The notes: generated by a model not told the origin, from the letters alone. A stretch of DNA of 25,174 bases from CAYOEZ01 sp964402955 (GCA_964402955.1 CAYOEZ010000042.1:1-25174); one strand, 5' to 3'; counted from the stretch's first letter, positions 15,145 through 22,271 are shown. Translations and numbers: made by a program.

Positions 15145-16598
15145 TCAGCGGTACCTCCCGTTGTGGTTGCAGCCTGGCTTGCAGGGCTGGCTCTTAGCTT
15201 TTTTGGGTTTTTTGCCTTTAAGATGGCGGCGAGCACGATGACCAGGCCGTTGACCGCGCCAAAGCCACCGAGTACTATGCCTCTGGCGGAAGCGGATGTG
15301 GTCTGCACCGCTGTTCCGGAACCATGCGGGGCGGATTCCCCGGGCTTCGCGTCGGAGTGGCCGCCCGATTCGCCTGCTGCAGTCTTTGGCACAGCCTGGG
15401 ACATGTCACTGCCCATGTGTTGCGCCTGGCTTCCCGCATGAGCGCCAGGCAACCAGTCGCCATAATATGCGTGCGTCACATCGTGCAAGGAATCCGCTAT
15501 CAGCTTGGATGTCTGCTGCGCCATGACGAGGTCATTGTTCTTGAGAGCGTGCTTCATGGGTGCAATGGCTGCCTGCGTCGCACCGATCGAAGCCGACAGT
15601 GCGCCGGGCCACATGACATGCGTGAGCACAACCTCGACGCGCTCCAGCTTCTCCTGGGCTATGTTCAAGCTGGCCTCGTCGCCCGCCTCGGTTTGCGCGA
15701 TGCGCGTGCGCAGATCGGAAATGTTGCCCAACAGGTCCAGGTAGGCTGCCTGGATACAGTCGGGATTTTCGGAAGCGGAGGTGATATCCAACCACTGGTA
15801 AAAGTCGTGTGTCAGGTCATGCGACGCATCGACGATAGGTTGTAGGGCGCCTTGCACCGCCGCGCCATCCTTGTGTTCAAGGGCATCGATAATGGCGGGG
15901 AGTTGTGCACCGATCGCCCGCACCGGCTTCGCCAGCACCCCGAATGATGTCATGTGTTGGACGAGAACGCTCATCCGCTCGGCCTTCTCCTTGGCAACGT
16001 CGAGGCTGTTCTCGTCGCCCTCCTGCCATTGCGCGATGCGCGTGCGCAGGTCGGAGATGTTGGCGGCGAGATCCAGGTAGCTGGCGTGGGGGGCCATGGA
16101 CGTAAACTGAGCGCCCCGCAATGCGGGCAGCCAGTCGCCGTAGAAGGCGTGCGTCACATCATGGGAGGCATCGCCGAAAGCCTTGGCTGCTGGCTGTGCA
16201 GCAGTGAAGTCCTTGGCCTTCAGGGCTTTCGACATCGGAGCAACAGCAGCTTGCGTCTTGGCGATGGCGCCCGACAGGTCGTGCGGCCAGACAACGCTAC
16301 TGAGGACGACTTGGATGCGCTCAAGCTTCTCAGTGGCAATGTTCAGGCTGCCCTCGTCGTCCTTCTGCCACTCGCCAACCCGTGTGCGCAGGTCAGCAAT
16401 GTTGGCCGTGAGGTCGAGATAGGAGCCATGTATTGCCTCCATTGAAGCCGCACCCGCCCCAGCTTCCTGGCCTGCCGGCGTGCCAGGTGAAGACATTACC
16501 GGTCTGGGGAACAGCACCGCCGCCGCCAGAGCTGCCAGCAGCACAAGGCTGAGAACGGCTCTGCATCGTGCTCGATAGTGCATGCGAATGGATTTCAC
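15141..16598 (-). CDS. Secreted, membrane-anchored protein with three tandem SHDxTH helical repeats (unknown function)
   Basis: 485 residues from GTG 16598, chosen because AGGAGGAGG lies 6-8 nt upstream and a signal sequence (hydrophobic 14-30) follows; longer frames up to 16682 lack this. Three copies of a domain of about 100 residues begin at Y60, Y174 and Y286 (spacing 114 and 112). Each has YLDL..NI.DLRTR, then D-E-x-SL(N/D)-(I/V)-A-x-EK-x-ER, then a hydrophobic helix, an 'AL...D' turn and SHD(V/L)TH..Y, consistent with a four-helix bundle. The paired histidines (H146/H150, H260/H264, H372/H376) are one helical turn apart, a geometry able to bind metal or heme. A His/Met-containing linker (386-430) and a C-terminal membrane helix (440-460) with a KAKNPKK tail follow, so the repeats face outward. 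No CxxCH is present. I do not recognise the family; coupling to the polyferredoxin suggests a redox or metal role. Confidence 0.85.
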   Translation of the reverse strand: MKSIRMHYRARCRAVLSLVLLAALAAAVLFPRPVMSSPGTPAGQEAGAGAASMEAIHGSYLDLTANIADLRTRVGEWQKDDEGSLNIATEKLERIQVVLSSVVWPHDLSGAIAKTQAAVAPMSKALKAKDFTAAQPAAKAFGDASHDVTHAFYGDWLPALRGAQFTSMAPHASYLDLAANISDLRTRIAQWQEGDENSLDVAKEKAERMSVLVQHMTSFGVLAKPVRAIGAQLPAIIDALEHKDGAAVQGALQPIVDASHDLTHDFYQWLDITSASENPDCIQAAYLDLLGNISDLRTRIAQTEAGDEASLNIAQEKLERVEVVLTHVMWPGALSASIGATQAAIAPMKHALKNNDLVMAQQTSKLIADSLHDVTHAYYGDWLPGAHAGSQAQHMGSDMSQAVPKTAAGESGGHSDAKPGESAPHGSGTAVQTTSASARGIVLGGFGAVNGLVIVLAAILKAKNPKKLRASPASQAATTTGGTAE

Positions 16599-17080
16599 AC
16601 TTCCTCCTCCTGACTGGATGATTTGGTCCATAGTTCTCCATGCCCTTGCGGGGCACAACTGGACATGTGAATTCCCGATCATATTGCCACACGGCTGGTA
16701 TCAAGGTCGAGTCGCTGTTAGTGCCGCGAGCCTGCAGCTTAGTTGGACGTGGATACCTGGTGGCACAGCCTTGTGCGGTACCGATCCCAAAGCAGAGCAC
16801 ATGACGTGATAGCCGGGGTCGCGCCTCTATTCTGGCGTTCTTGTCAACAGCATCAAGAACGGAGTGGGACTGGCGACGATGTCAGCACCAGAGAACAGAC
16901 GGTCGAGGTTTGTATACTCCTGAACGCGTGCCAGTATAGTGGACAAGCAATTCGCGAGACAGTACCAAACAGTCTATCTTTGACTACGCAGTTTGGCCCC
17001 AACGCGGGTAGACCGTTTGGCGGATGTCGTCCGGCCTCGCCGTCCTCCTCGATGCGGCGCCAGGCAAGGATGACGCGAAG
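16599..17080. other. Intergenic stretch without a gene
   Basis: About 480 bp upstream of the repeat-protein gene and beyond the reductase terminator. ORFs here are short, unsupported by ribosome binding sites and lack recognisable motifs. A weak minus-strand promoter may lie at TTGATA (16704-16699) and TATGAT (16683-16678), but its 15-bp spacer is short. Near 17060 there is a decayed trace of the 62-bp REP unit. Nothing else is supported. Confidence 0.6.
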
Positions 17081-17106
17081 ACGCCCCCACATATTGGTGG
17101 GGGCGT
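17081..17106. terminator. Hairpin downstream of the aldo/keto reductase gene (copy B)
   Basis: ACGCCCCCAC-ATATTG-GTGGGGGCGT, a 10-bp perfect stem about 20 bp after the stop codon in the minus direction. The hairpin and its flanks match copy A at 13649-13674, including GTTGTGTTA and the DNA of the reductase C-terminus. Confidence 0.7.
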
Positions 17107-17125
17107 TGTGTTATGGCCGACAAGA

Positions 17126-18109
17126 CTACTGCTTGCGTTGTTCGGTGCGGTCGGTGGCGGGCGGCGGCTCGGGTGAGAGAGCCGAGATCTCGGCGCGCCA
17201 CTCTGGCGTCATCATGACGTCGAGCGCTCCCAGGGAGCCGTTGAGTTGTTCCAGATTGCGTGCGCCAACGATGGGAGCGGTGATGGCCGGATTTGACATA
17301 ACCCACGCAACGGCCAGCGCTGCCGGGTGTACCCCGCAGGCATCGGCGTATGTCGTGAAGCGATCGGCTACTTCGTAGTTGATGGCTTCGGCGTAGCGGC
17401 GCGCGTACGTTTCGTTCTCGACCAGTCGCCCATGCTCTGGTCGCGCCGTTGTGCCGTACTTGCCGCTCAGCAGCCCGCCGCCCAGTGGGCCGTAGGAAAC
17501 GACGGCCAGCTTTTCCGACGCAGCCAGGGGCAGAATCTCCACTTCGGCCTGGCGTTTGACCAGGTTGTACATGGGCTGAATGCACACGAAGTGCGCCAGC
17601 CCGGCGTGGCTCGCGATACCGAGAGCCTTGGCGATCTGCCAGGCTGACCAGTTGCTGACGGCGGGGTAGAGAATCTTGCCCTGGCTGACCAGATCGTCCA
17701 TCGTGCGCAGCAGGTCGTCCATCGGCAGCGACGGGTCGAAGGCATGGGCATAGTAGATGTCGATGCGATCGGTGCCCAGGCGCTTGAGGCTTTGCTCGAC
17801 GCCCAGCATGATGTGGCGGCGCGACAGGCCGCGATCGTTGACGCCGGGGCCGACCACACTGTTCACTTTCGACGTGATGACGACGTCGTCGCGGCAACTG
17901 GCGATGAGCTTGCCCAGAATCTGCTCACTGCGGCCATCCGCATAGCCGTCGGCGCAATCGAAGAAGTTGATGCTGGCCTCTCGGCAGCGCTGAAAGATGG
18001 CGGCTGACGTTTCCTCGTCGGCCTCTTTGCCAAAGGTCATCGTGCCCATGCACAGGCTCGACACTTTGACGCCGGTTTGTCCGAGCAAGCGGTATTCGAT
18101 GGGGCTCAT
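17126..18109 (-). CDS. Aldo/keto reductase
   Basis: 327 residues, a full-length (beta/alpha)8 NADPH-dependent carbonyl reductase. The catalytic tetrad is in place: D51 and Y56 (FFDCADGYADGRSE), K81 (VVITSK) and H122 (IYYAHAFDP). LGQTGVKVSSLCMGTMTFG is the usual opening, and GPLGGGLLSGKY and PIVGARN bind the cofactor. It would reduce a sugar-derived aldehyde or oxidise the alcohol; the substrate is not predictable. Its ATG overlaps the stop of the upstream URO-D-like gene (ATGA), with the ribosome binding site AGGAGG inside that gene, so the two are co-translated. The C-terminus ends in TEQRKQ, and a related DNA fragment is found at 13690-13711. Confidence 0.93.
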   Translation of the reverse strand: MSPIEYRLLGQTGVKVSSLCMGTMTFGKEADEETSAAIFQRCREASINFFDCADGYADGRSEQILGKLIASCRDDVVITSKVNSVVGPGVNDRGLSRRHIMLGVEQSLKRLGTDRIDIYYAHAFDPSLPMDDLLRTMDDLVSQGKILYPAVSNWSAWQIAKALGIASHAGLAHFVCIQPMYNLVKRQAEVEILPLAASEKLAVVSYGPLGGGLLSGKYGTTARPEHGRLVENETYARRYAEAINYEVADRFTTYADACGVHPAALAVAWVMSNPAITAPIVGARNLEQLNGSLGALDVMMTPEWRAEISALSPEPPPATDRTEQRKQ

Positions 18110-19185
18110 GGTTTCCTCCTTGCCTGGGTCCAGCGCGCGACCTGCGCCACGAGCGCATCGGCCTCGGCTGGCGTCTCACAACTGACCCGAAGCAGCAATC
18201 CCTCGGGCCTAAGCTCGGCGAGCAACGTCTCAACTTCCTGCGGCAGAGCTTGCACCCAGACACCCTTGCCCGCGGCCTGAATGCGTTTGAGTACCGGCAG
18301 CCAGTGCAGGGCAGAGGGCTTGCCCGCGCCGGGAACCCACTGCATGGCGGTGAGCCGGGGCAACTCCAGCAGGGCGTCCAGGTGGCGAATGGCCTGGGGG
18401 CCGTCCAGGTGGTAGATGGTGCGTTCGACCCACCGCGTCTGTTGCTCGATGCCGGGTAGGAAAAGGTCGTTGAACATGGCCGGCGAGATCATGGCCGAGA
18501 AGTCGCATTGCAAATCAGTGGCCGGCTTGCTGGAGCACACGCCTAGCCAGAACATGGATGTGTCCTGCCACTCCTTGACCAGCGCCGACGCTGCCTGCCA
18601 TATCTCCAGCCACGCTGCGTCGGCCGCCTGGCGGGCTTTGCGCACCTCATCGGGATGCTCGACGCAGTCGAAGGCAAGCTCTGTTGTGCCACGCAGGCGG
18701 GCGACGACCTCGCCGGGGGCGTTGAGATCGGGCATGCCGATGAAGTAGCGGCCCTGCGCTTGCGGGCCCACGGCGTCAAACAGGCGCTCGCTGATCTGCC
18801 ACCACGCATTGCTGCGGTCGAAAACAATCGGCCGGCGCGCGTCCCAAGTCTTGATAATGGGGTCGGCCCAGGCGGTCATGCTGTACGGGTGGATGTGATA
18901 GGGGCAGCCCAGGTAGGCGGCCGTGATGGCGACCAGGCTGATCGAGCAGGGAAAGACGACAGGAACGGCGTCTCCCGCGTAGTGCGTATTCTGCACCTCC
19001 CGCTCCACGCGGGCCGACACTATCGCCGGGTCGGTGAACCAGGCGTAGGCCTCGTCTGCGCTCAGTTCGGGCGCAGGTGTGCGCTGCCTGGGAGCGGTCA
19101 CCTGGATGAGCGGCCGGTCGATGACGCCCATCTGCCACCACGCTTCGTGGCGCTGCATGATTTTGTCGATGTCGGGCGGGAACAT
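18106..19185 (-). CDS. Uroporphyrinogen decarboxylase-like protein (URO-D/MtaA superfamily)
   Basis: 359 residues, the usual length for the superfamily. The C-terminal half has YHLDGPQAIRHLDALLEL and AMQWVPGAGKPS, which match the URO-D-like group often annotated as methyltransferases of corrinoid proteins. The N-terminus (MFPPDIDKIMQRHEAWW) fits the same group. The true substrate is unknown; a role in heme synthesis is unlikely because no heme genes are near and the partner is an aldo/keto reductase. GGAGAG precedes ATG 19185. It is the first gene of a two-gene operon, with its own promoter at 19236-19264. Confidence 0.8.
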   Translation of the reverse strand: MFPPDIDKIMQRHEAWWQMGVIDRPLIQVTAPRQRTPAPELSADEAYAWFTDPAIVSARVEREVQNTHYAGDAVPVVFPCSISLVAITAAYLGCPYHIHPYSMTAWADPIIKTWDARRPIVFDRSNAWWQISERLFDAVGPQAQGRYFIGMPDLNAPGEVVARLRGTTELAFDCVEHPDEVRKARQAADAAWLEIWQAASALVKEWQDTSMFWLGVCSSKPATDLQCDFSAMISPAMFNDLFLPGIEQQTRWVERTIYHLDGPQAIRHLDALLELPRLTAMQWVPGAGKPSALHWLPVLKRIQAAGKGVWVQALPQEVETLLAELRPEGLLLRVSCETPAEADALVAQVARWTQARRKP

Positions 19186-19235
19186 ATGCGCTCTCCGATG
19201 TTCGCTCAGTCGGCTGGTCGCCGCCTGACAGGCAG

Positions 19236-19264
19236 AGTATACGAGTCATTGGGACGGTTGTCAA
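19236..19264 (-). promoter_or_regulatory. Promoter of the URO-D-like/reductase operon
   Basis: On the minus strand TTGACA (19264-19259), 17 bp, TATACT (19241-19236); predicted start near 19229. A short dyad, CCTG-A-CAGG (19223-19232 region), lies at the start site and might be an operator. Confidence 0.75.
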
Positions 19265-19282
19265 TCATTCCGTCAGCATTGA

Positions 19283-19467
19283 CCAGACAATTCAAGATAA
19301 TGTGTTGTACTCACCACGGAGGCGCAGAGAGCACGGAGAACATCTCTTGGCCAGTGGCCTTGACGCATCCCGATGCGAGTAGGACGCGGGCGTACTCATT
19401 TATGGTCAACTCTGTGTCCTCTGTGTCTCGGTGGTTTTCAAGAACGCTCTTATCTTGGAATTGCTGG
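19283..19467. mobile_element. MITE-like insertion, about 185 bp, with 8-bp target duplication
   Basis: The ends are imperfect inverted repeats (CCAGACAATTCAAGATAA on the left; complement CCAGCAATTCCAAGATAA on the right). Further in, both arms carry the CACCACGGAGGCGCAGAG / CACCGAGACACAGAG motif in inverted orientation (19313-19330 and 19416-19434). The octamer AGCATTGA flanks it directly at 19275-19282 and 19468-19475. No ORF lies inside. The right duplication provides the TTGA of the -35 of the next promoter. Confidence 0.75.
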
Positions 19468-19471
19468 AGCA

Positions 19472-19500
19472 TTGACAGGTGAGCCGCTCTCTGTTATGGT
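19472..19500 (+). promoter_or_regulatory. Promoter of the M55 peptidase gene
   Basis: TTGACA (19472-19477), 17 bp, TATGGT (19495-19500). Predicted start near 19507. The -35 overlaps the right target duplication of the MITE-like element. Confidence 0.65.
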
Positions 19501-19534
19501 ACACGCAGTGGAATACGGGCGCAGGAGATGAAGC

Positions 19535-20329
19535 ATGAAAGTGTTTGTGGTGACCGATATGGAAGGCGTGGCGGGCATCGTGTCCTTCGCCGATCAGGCA
19601 TACCCGACCGGCAAGTACTACGAAGCGGGCAAGAAGCTCGTGACTGGTGAGGTCAATGCTGCCGTCGAGGGGCTTGTGGCGGCAGGCGTGGAGGACGTGC
19701 TGGTGTGGGACGGGCACGGCGCAGGCGCGATTGTCTACGAGGAACTGCACCCGGCGGCGCGCTTGCTGCATGGCAGAATGAACGGATTCGCGCGAATCAT
19801 GCAGGACCTTCTTCCCGGCTACGATGCGGCGGTGATGGTCGGCCAGCATGCTATGGCAGGCGTGGCAACGGGCAACATGAACCATACCCAGGACAGCCAG
19901 CGGATTGATTACTATGAGCTCAACGGCCGCGCTATTGGCGAGATCGGCCAATTTGCGCTCTTCTGTGGCGGCCTGGGCATTCCGCTGATCTTCGTGAGCG
20001 GAGACGACGCGGCCTGCAGCGAAGCGAAGGATTTGATCCCGGAGATCACCACGGTGGCCGTGAAGCAGGGCGTCAGCCGCGGCGCGGCCATCTCGTTGCC
20101 GCTGCTCGAGGCGCGCCGGCGCATTCGTGAGGGCATTGCCGCGGCTGTGCAACGGCAGGGCGCACGATTGGTCAGACCTTTGCAATGGCCGGGACCATAT
20201 GTTTTGGAGATGCGCTTCTTCCATACCGATGACGCCGATGCACGCGCCGCGCAGTCGGGAGCGACACGCATCGACAAGCAAACTGTCAGCTTCATCGCTG
20301 CTGCTGTGCAGGACGTCCTCTACCGCTAG
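19535..20329 (+). CDS. dppA: M55-family D-aminopeptidase (DppA-like)
   Basis: 264 residues, close to Bacillus subtilis DppA. The zinc-binding positions are in place: D8 and E10 in VTDMEG, H61 in WDGHG, H105 in MVGQH and E136 in AIGEIG; H117 (NMNHT) corresponds to the catalytic-site histidine. DppA-type enzymes form decameric barrels and release N-terminal D-amino acids from peptides, probably recycling cell-wall peptides. No signal peptide, so cytoplasmic. AGGAGA lies 6 nt before ATG 19535. It is monocistronic here, although relatives often sit beside dpp transporters; the family 5 binding protein at 3654 could be functionally linked but is 14 kb away. Confidence 0.9.
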   Translation: MKVFVVTDMEGVAGIVSFADQAYPTGKYYEAGKKLVTGEVNAAVEGLVAAGVEDVLVWDGHGAGAIVYEELHPAARLLHGRMNGFARIMQDLLPGYDAAVMVGQHAMAGVATGNMNHTQDSQRIDYYELNGRAIGEIGQFALFCGGLGIPLIFVSGDDAACSEAKDLIPEITTVAVKQGVSRGAAISLPLLEARRRIREGIAAAVQRQGARLVRPLQWPGPYVLEMRFFHTDDADARAAQSGATRIDKQTVSFIAAAVQDVLYR

Positions 20330-20360
20330 ATCAGGGAAGCGCCAGGGTGAAATGTGCGCG

Positions 20361-20394
20361 AGATACCCGATGTCTCCGCAGACATCGGGTATCT
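20361..20394. repeat. Dispersed hairpin repeat, second copy (ATACCCGATGTCT family)
   Basis: A 15-bp perfect stem, AGATACCCGATGTCT with its complement around CCGC. Identical in stem and loop to 8134-8163. It lies 32 bp after the M55 gene and could serve as its terminator. It runs directly into the next palindromic element through a shared TCTAG. Confidence 0.72.
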
Positions 20395-20539
20395 AGCAGG
20401 TTGTCGGAGAGCCGATGCGGGGGTTCTTTTTCCACCGCAGAGACGCAGAGATCGCCGAGAAAGAGCACAGAAAACCATCAAAACCTCTGCGTACTCTGCG
20501 TCTCTGCGGTGAGACAACTCTCTCCGACAGGCTGCTAGA
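20392..20539. mobile_element. MITE-like palindromic element, 148 bp
   Basis: Outer ends TCTAGCAG..TGTCGGAGAG (20392-20411) and their complement (20520-20539) match at 18 of 20 positions. Inside, CACCGCAGAGACGCAGAG (20433-20450) has an exact complement at 20494-20511. No ORF of note. The inner motif resembles that of the 19283-19467 element. CTAG occurs at both ends, either as part of the repeat or as a 4-bp target duplication. Confidence 0.65.
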
Positions 20540-20711
20540 GACGCAGCCGGAAACCCGATCGTCGGAATTTGTGGGCACTGAATCATCACCTTCAGGCCTT
20601 TTTCGGCTCCGAGATGGGTGATCCAGGTCATTTTCAGGCTCAAATGCATGCTCTGATGGAGAGCCAGCATTCGGCGCCGCCGGAATATGGACTTTTCGGC
20701 TGCGTCTCTAG
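20535..20711. repeat. Third palindromic element abutting the previous one
   Basis: CTAGAGACGCAGCCG (20535-20549) has its exact complement at 20697-20711, enclosing about 147 bp with no gene. It shares the CTAGA junction with the preceding element and ends 15 bp before the sulfatase stop codon, so the whole 20330-20725 interval is made of repeats. Confidence 0.6.
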
Positions 20712-20725
20712 TGGCAGTTGTTCGG

Positions 20726-22138
20726 TCAGTACCAGGTCGTTTGTTCGGGACCGAGATCGACGGCAAAGGCCAGGGCATCGAAGCTCTTCTTCATCAGGTC
20801 GAAGCGCACGCCGGCCCAGGCTGGATCATGCCACAGGTTGTTGAATTCGGCGGGGTCATGCTCCAGGTCGAACAACTCGCCGCTGTCGTGACCGTGATAG
20901 ACGACCAGCTTGTGATGGTGGTCGCGTATCATCGTTGCGTAACTTCCCTCATATCCTTTGGCGGCTTCGCTGTCCGGATTGAGCACATGGTAGTACTCGC
21001 TGCGCACGCTGTCTCGGAAGTGCTGCGGATCTGCCGCGCCGGTGGCGATGGGCAGCAGCGAGCGCCCCTGCACACGTGCGGGGACCGCCAAGCCGCAGGC
21101 CTGCATGATCGTGGGCGCGATGTCGGTCAGCTCGACGAGCGCGTCGCTGACCAGGCCGCGGGCAAAGCGCTCAGGCCACGAGAAAATCAGCGGCACGCGC
21201 ATCAGTCCTTCGTAGAAACGGCAGCCCTTGAGCAACAGGCCGTGATCGCCCAGCATCTCGCCGTGATCACTGGAATAGATGATGATCGTGCGCTGGCGCT
21301 GGCCGCTGTGCTGCAAAGCCTCGATCATGCGCCCGACCGCATCGTCGATCAGGTTGATCATGGCGTAGTAGGCGGCTTTGACCTGGCGGGCGTTGATCTC
21401 TTGCGGACGGCGGGCCTGCGTCTGAAAATCAACGCCGCTCAAGAGCGCCTGGCTGGTGAGGTCGGACGCGCGGAACAACGGGTCGGGGAGCCTATCAGGA
21501 TCGTATCGCTCCAGATACTCTTGCGGCGGGTCAAAGGGAGTGTGTGGGTCAAACATATTGACGCTCATCAGCCAGGGTTGTTCGCGCTGTTGCTCCATGA
21601 AGGCGATGGCGCGATCGGCGCACCACATTGTCTGATGACATTGCGGCGGTAGCTTTTCGGGGCTCTTCTTGACGATGTCGGGGTCAACGCCCTGGCGGCG
21701 TAGCCAGTCGGCGTAGGCATGGCCTTCCGGCCAGTCGTTGCGCGGATGGTGGCTCCACTCGAAGACCCGATAGCCATCGTCGCCGCGGGGCTCGATACGT
21801 CCCGCGGCGCCCGCCAGGTGCAGCTTGCCGGCCAGCCCGCAATCATAGCCCGCATCGGCCAGCATCTTACTGATCAGGGGCGCCGCGTCTGCCCAGTGGT
21901 CGTTGCCGTTGGTGCAGGCGTGGATGGTACTGGGATACATACCCGTGAGAAAGCTGGCCCGGCTGGGGGTGCAGATGGGCGTCTGGCAGTAGGCATGTGT
22001 AAAAGTCACGCCGTCTGCGACCAGCCGGTCGACGTTGGGCGTCTGGATGTGGGCATTACCCAGGGCGTGGATGGTGTCGTAGCGCTGCTGGTCGGTGCAG
22101 ATCCAGAGTATGTTCGGGCGGTCATCATGTGGCGGCAT
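20726..22138 (-). CDS. Type I (formylglycine-dependent) sulfatase
   Basis: 470 residues from ATG 22138, chosen because AAGGAGA lies 7 nt upstream and the family opening RPNILWICTDQQR follows. The maturation motif C56-T-P-S-R (CTPSRASFLTG) marks the cysteine converted to formylglycine. Further active-site segments are visible: metal-binding D16 in CTDQQR, GKLHLAG, and SSDHGEMLGDHGL. The C-terminal ELFDLEHDPAEFNNL is the usual end of the S1 family. There is no signal peptide, so the enzyme may be cytoplasmic. Substrate unknown (sulfated sugar or other sulfate ester). No formylglycine-generating enzyme is encoded nearby. It is divergent from the epimerase/transketolase operon, which suggests joint use of a sulfated carbohydrate. 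Confidence 0.93.
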   Translation of the reverse strand: MPPHDDRPNILWICTDQQRYDTIHALGNAHIQTPNVDRLVADGVTFTHAYCQTPICTPSRASFLTGMYPSTIHACTNGNDHWADAAPLISKMLADAGYDCGLAGKLHLAGAAGRIEPRGDDGYRVFEWSHHPRNDWPEGHAYADWLRRQGVDPDIVKKSPEKLPPQCHQTMWCADRAIAFMEQQREQPWLMSVNMFDPHTPFDPPQEYLERYDPDRLPDPLFRASDLTSQALLSGVDFQTQARRPQEINARQVKAAYYAMINLIDDAVGRMIEALQHSGQRQRTIIIYSSDHGEMLGDHGLLLKGCRFYEGLMRVPLIFSWPERFARGLVSDALVELTDIAPTIMQACGLAVPARVQGRSLLPIATGAADPQHFRDSVRSEYYHVLNPDSEAAKGYEGSYATMIRDHHHKLVVYHGHDSGELFDLEHDPAEFNNLWHDPAWAGVRFDLMKKSFDALAFAVDLGPEQTTWY

Positions 22139-22175
22139 CGTCAGTCTCCTTCCCAGTCCATGTGATCTATGTAAT

Positions 22176-22204
22176 AGCATAACCCAACCCATGCCCAGTG
22201 TCAA
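22176..22204 (-). promoter_or_regulatory. Promoter of the sulfatase gene
   Basis: On the minus strand TTGACA (22204-22199), 17 bp, TATGCT (22181-22176). Its -35 lies in an arm of an inverted repeat shared with the opposing promoter. Confidence 0.72.
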
Positions 22205-22242
22205 GGTGACCTGAGCGTCCGATCGCTGCCTGCTGCTTCTTC

Positions 22243-22271
22243 TTGACACTGGCAACGCTCTCAGCTACAAT
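22243..22271 (+). promoter_or_regulatory. Promoter of the epimerase/transketolase operon
   Basis: TTGACA (22243-22248), 17 bp, TACAAT (22266-22271); predicted start near 22278. TTGACACTGG (22243-22252) is the exact complement of CCAGTGTCAA (22195-22204). Confidence 0.75.

Noticed and set aside
16743..17378. Plus-strand ORF of 211 codons in the gap and reductase 3' end
   Set aside because: Overlaps a terminator and the reductase coding strand in antisense; no motif, no start signal.
19406..20281. Minus-strand ORF of 291 codons
   Set aside because: Antisense to the M55 gene, whose zinc ligands are all present.
20687..21652. Plus-strand ORF of 321 codons
   Set aside because: Antisense to the sulfatase C-terminal half and starting in a repeat.
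22161..22176. TGTGATCTATGTAATA as a CRP site near the sulfatase promoter
   Set aside because: Only the left half matches; the right half is far from TCACA.
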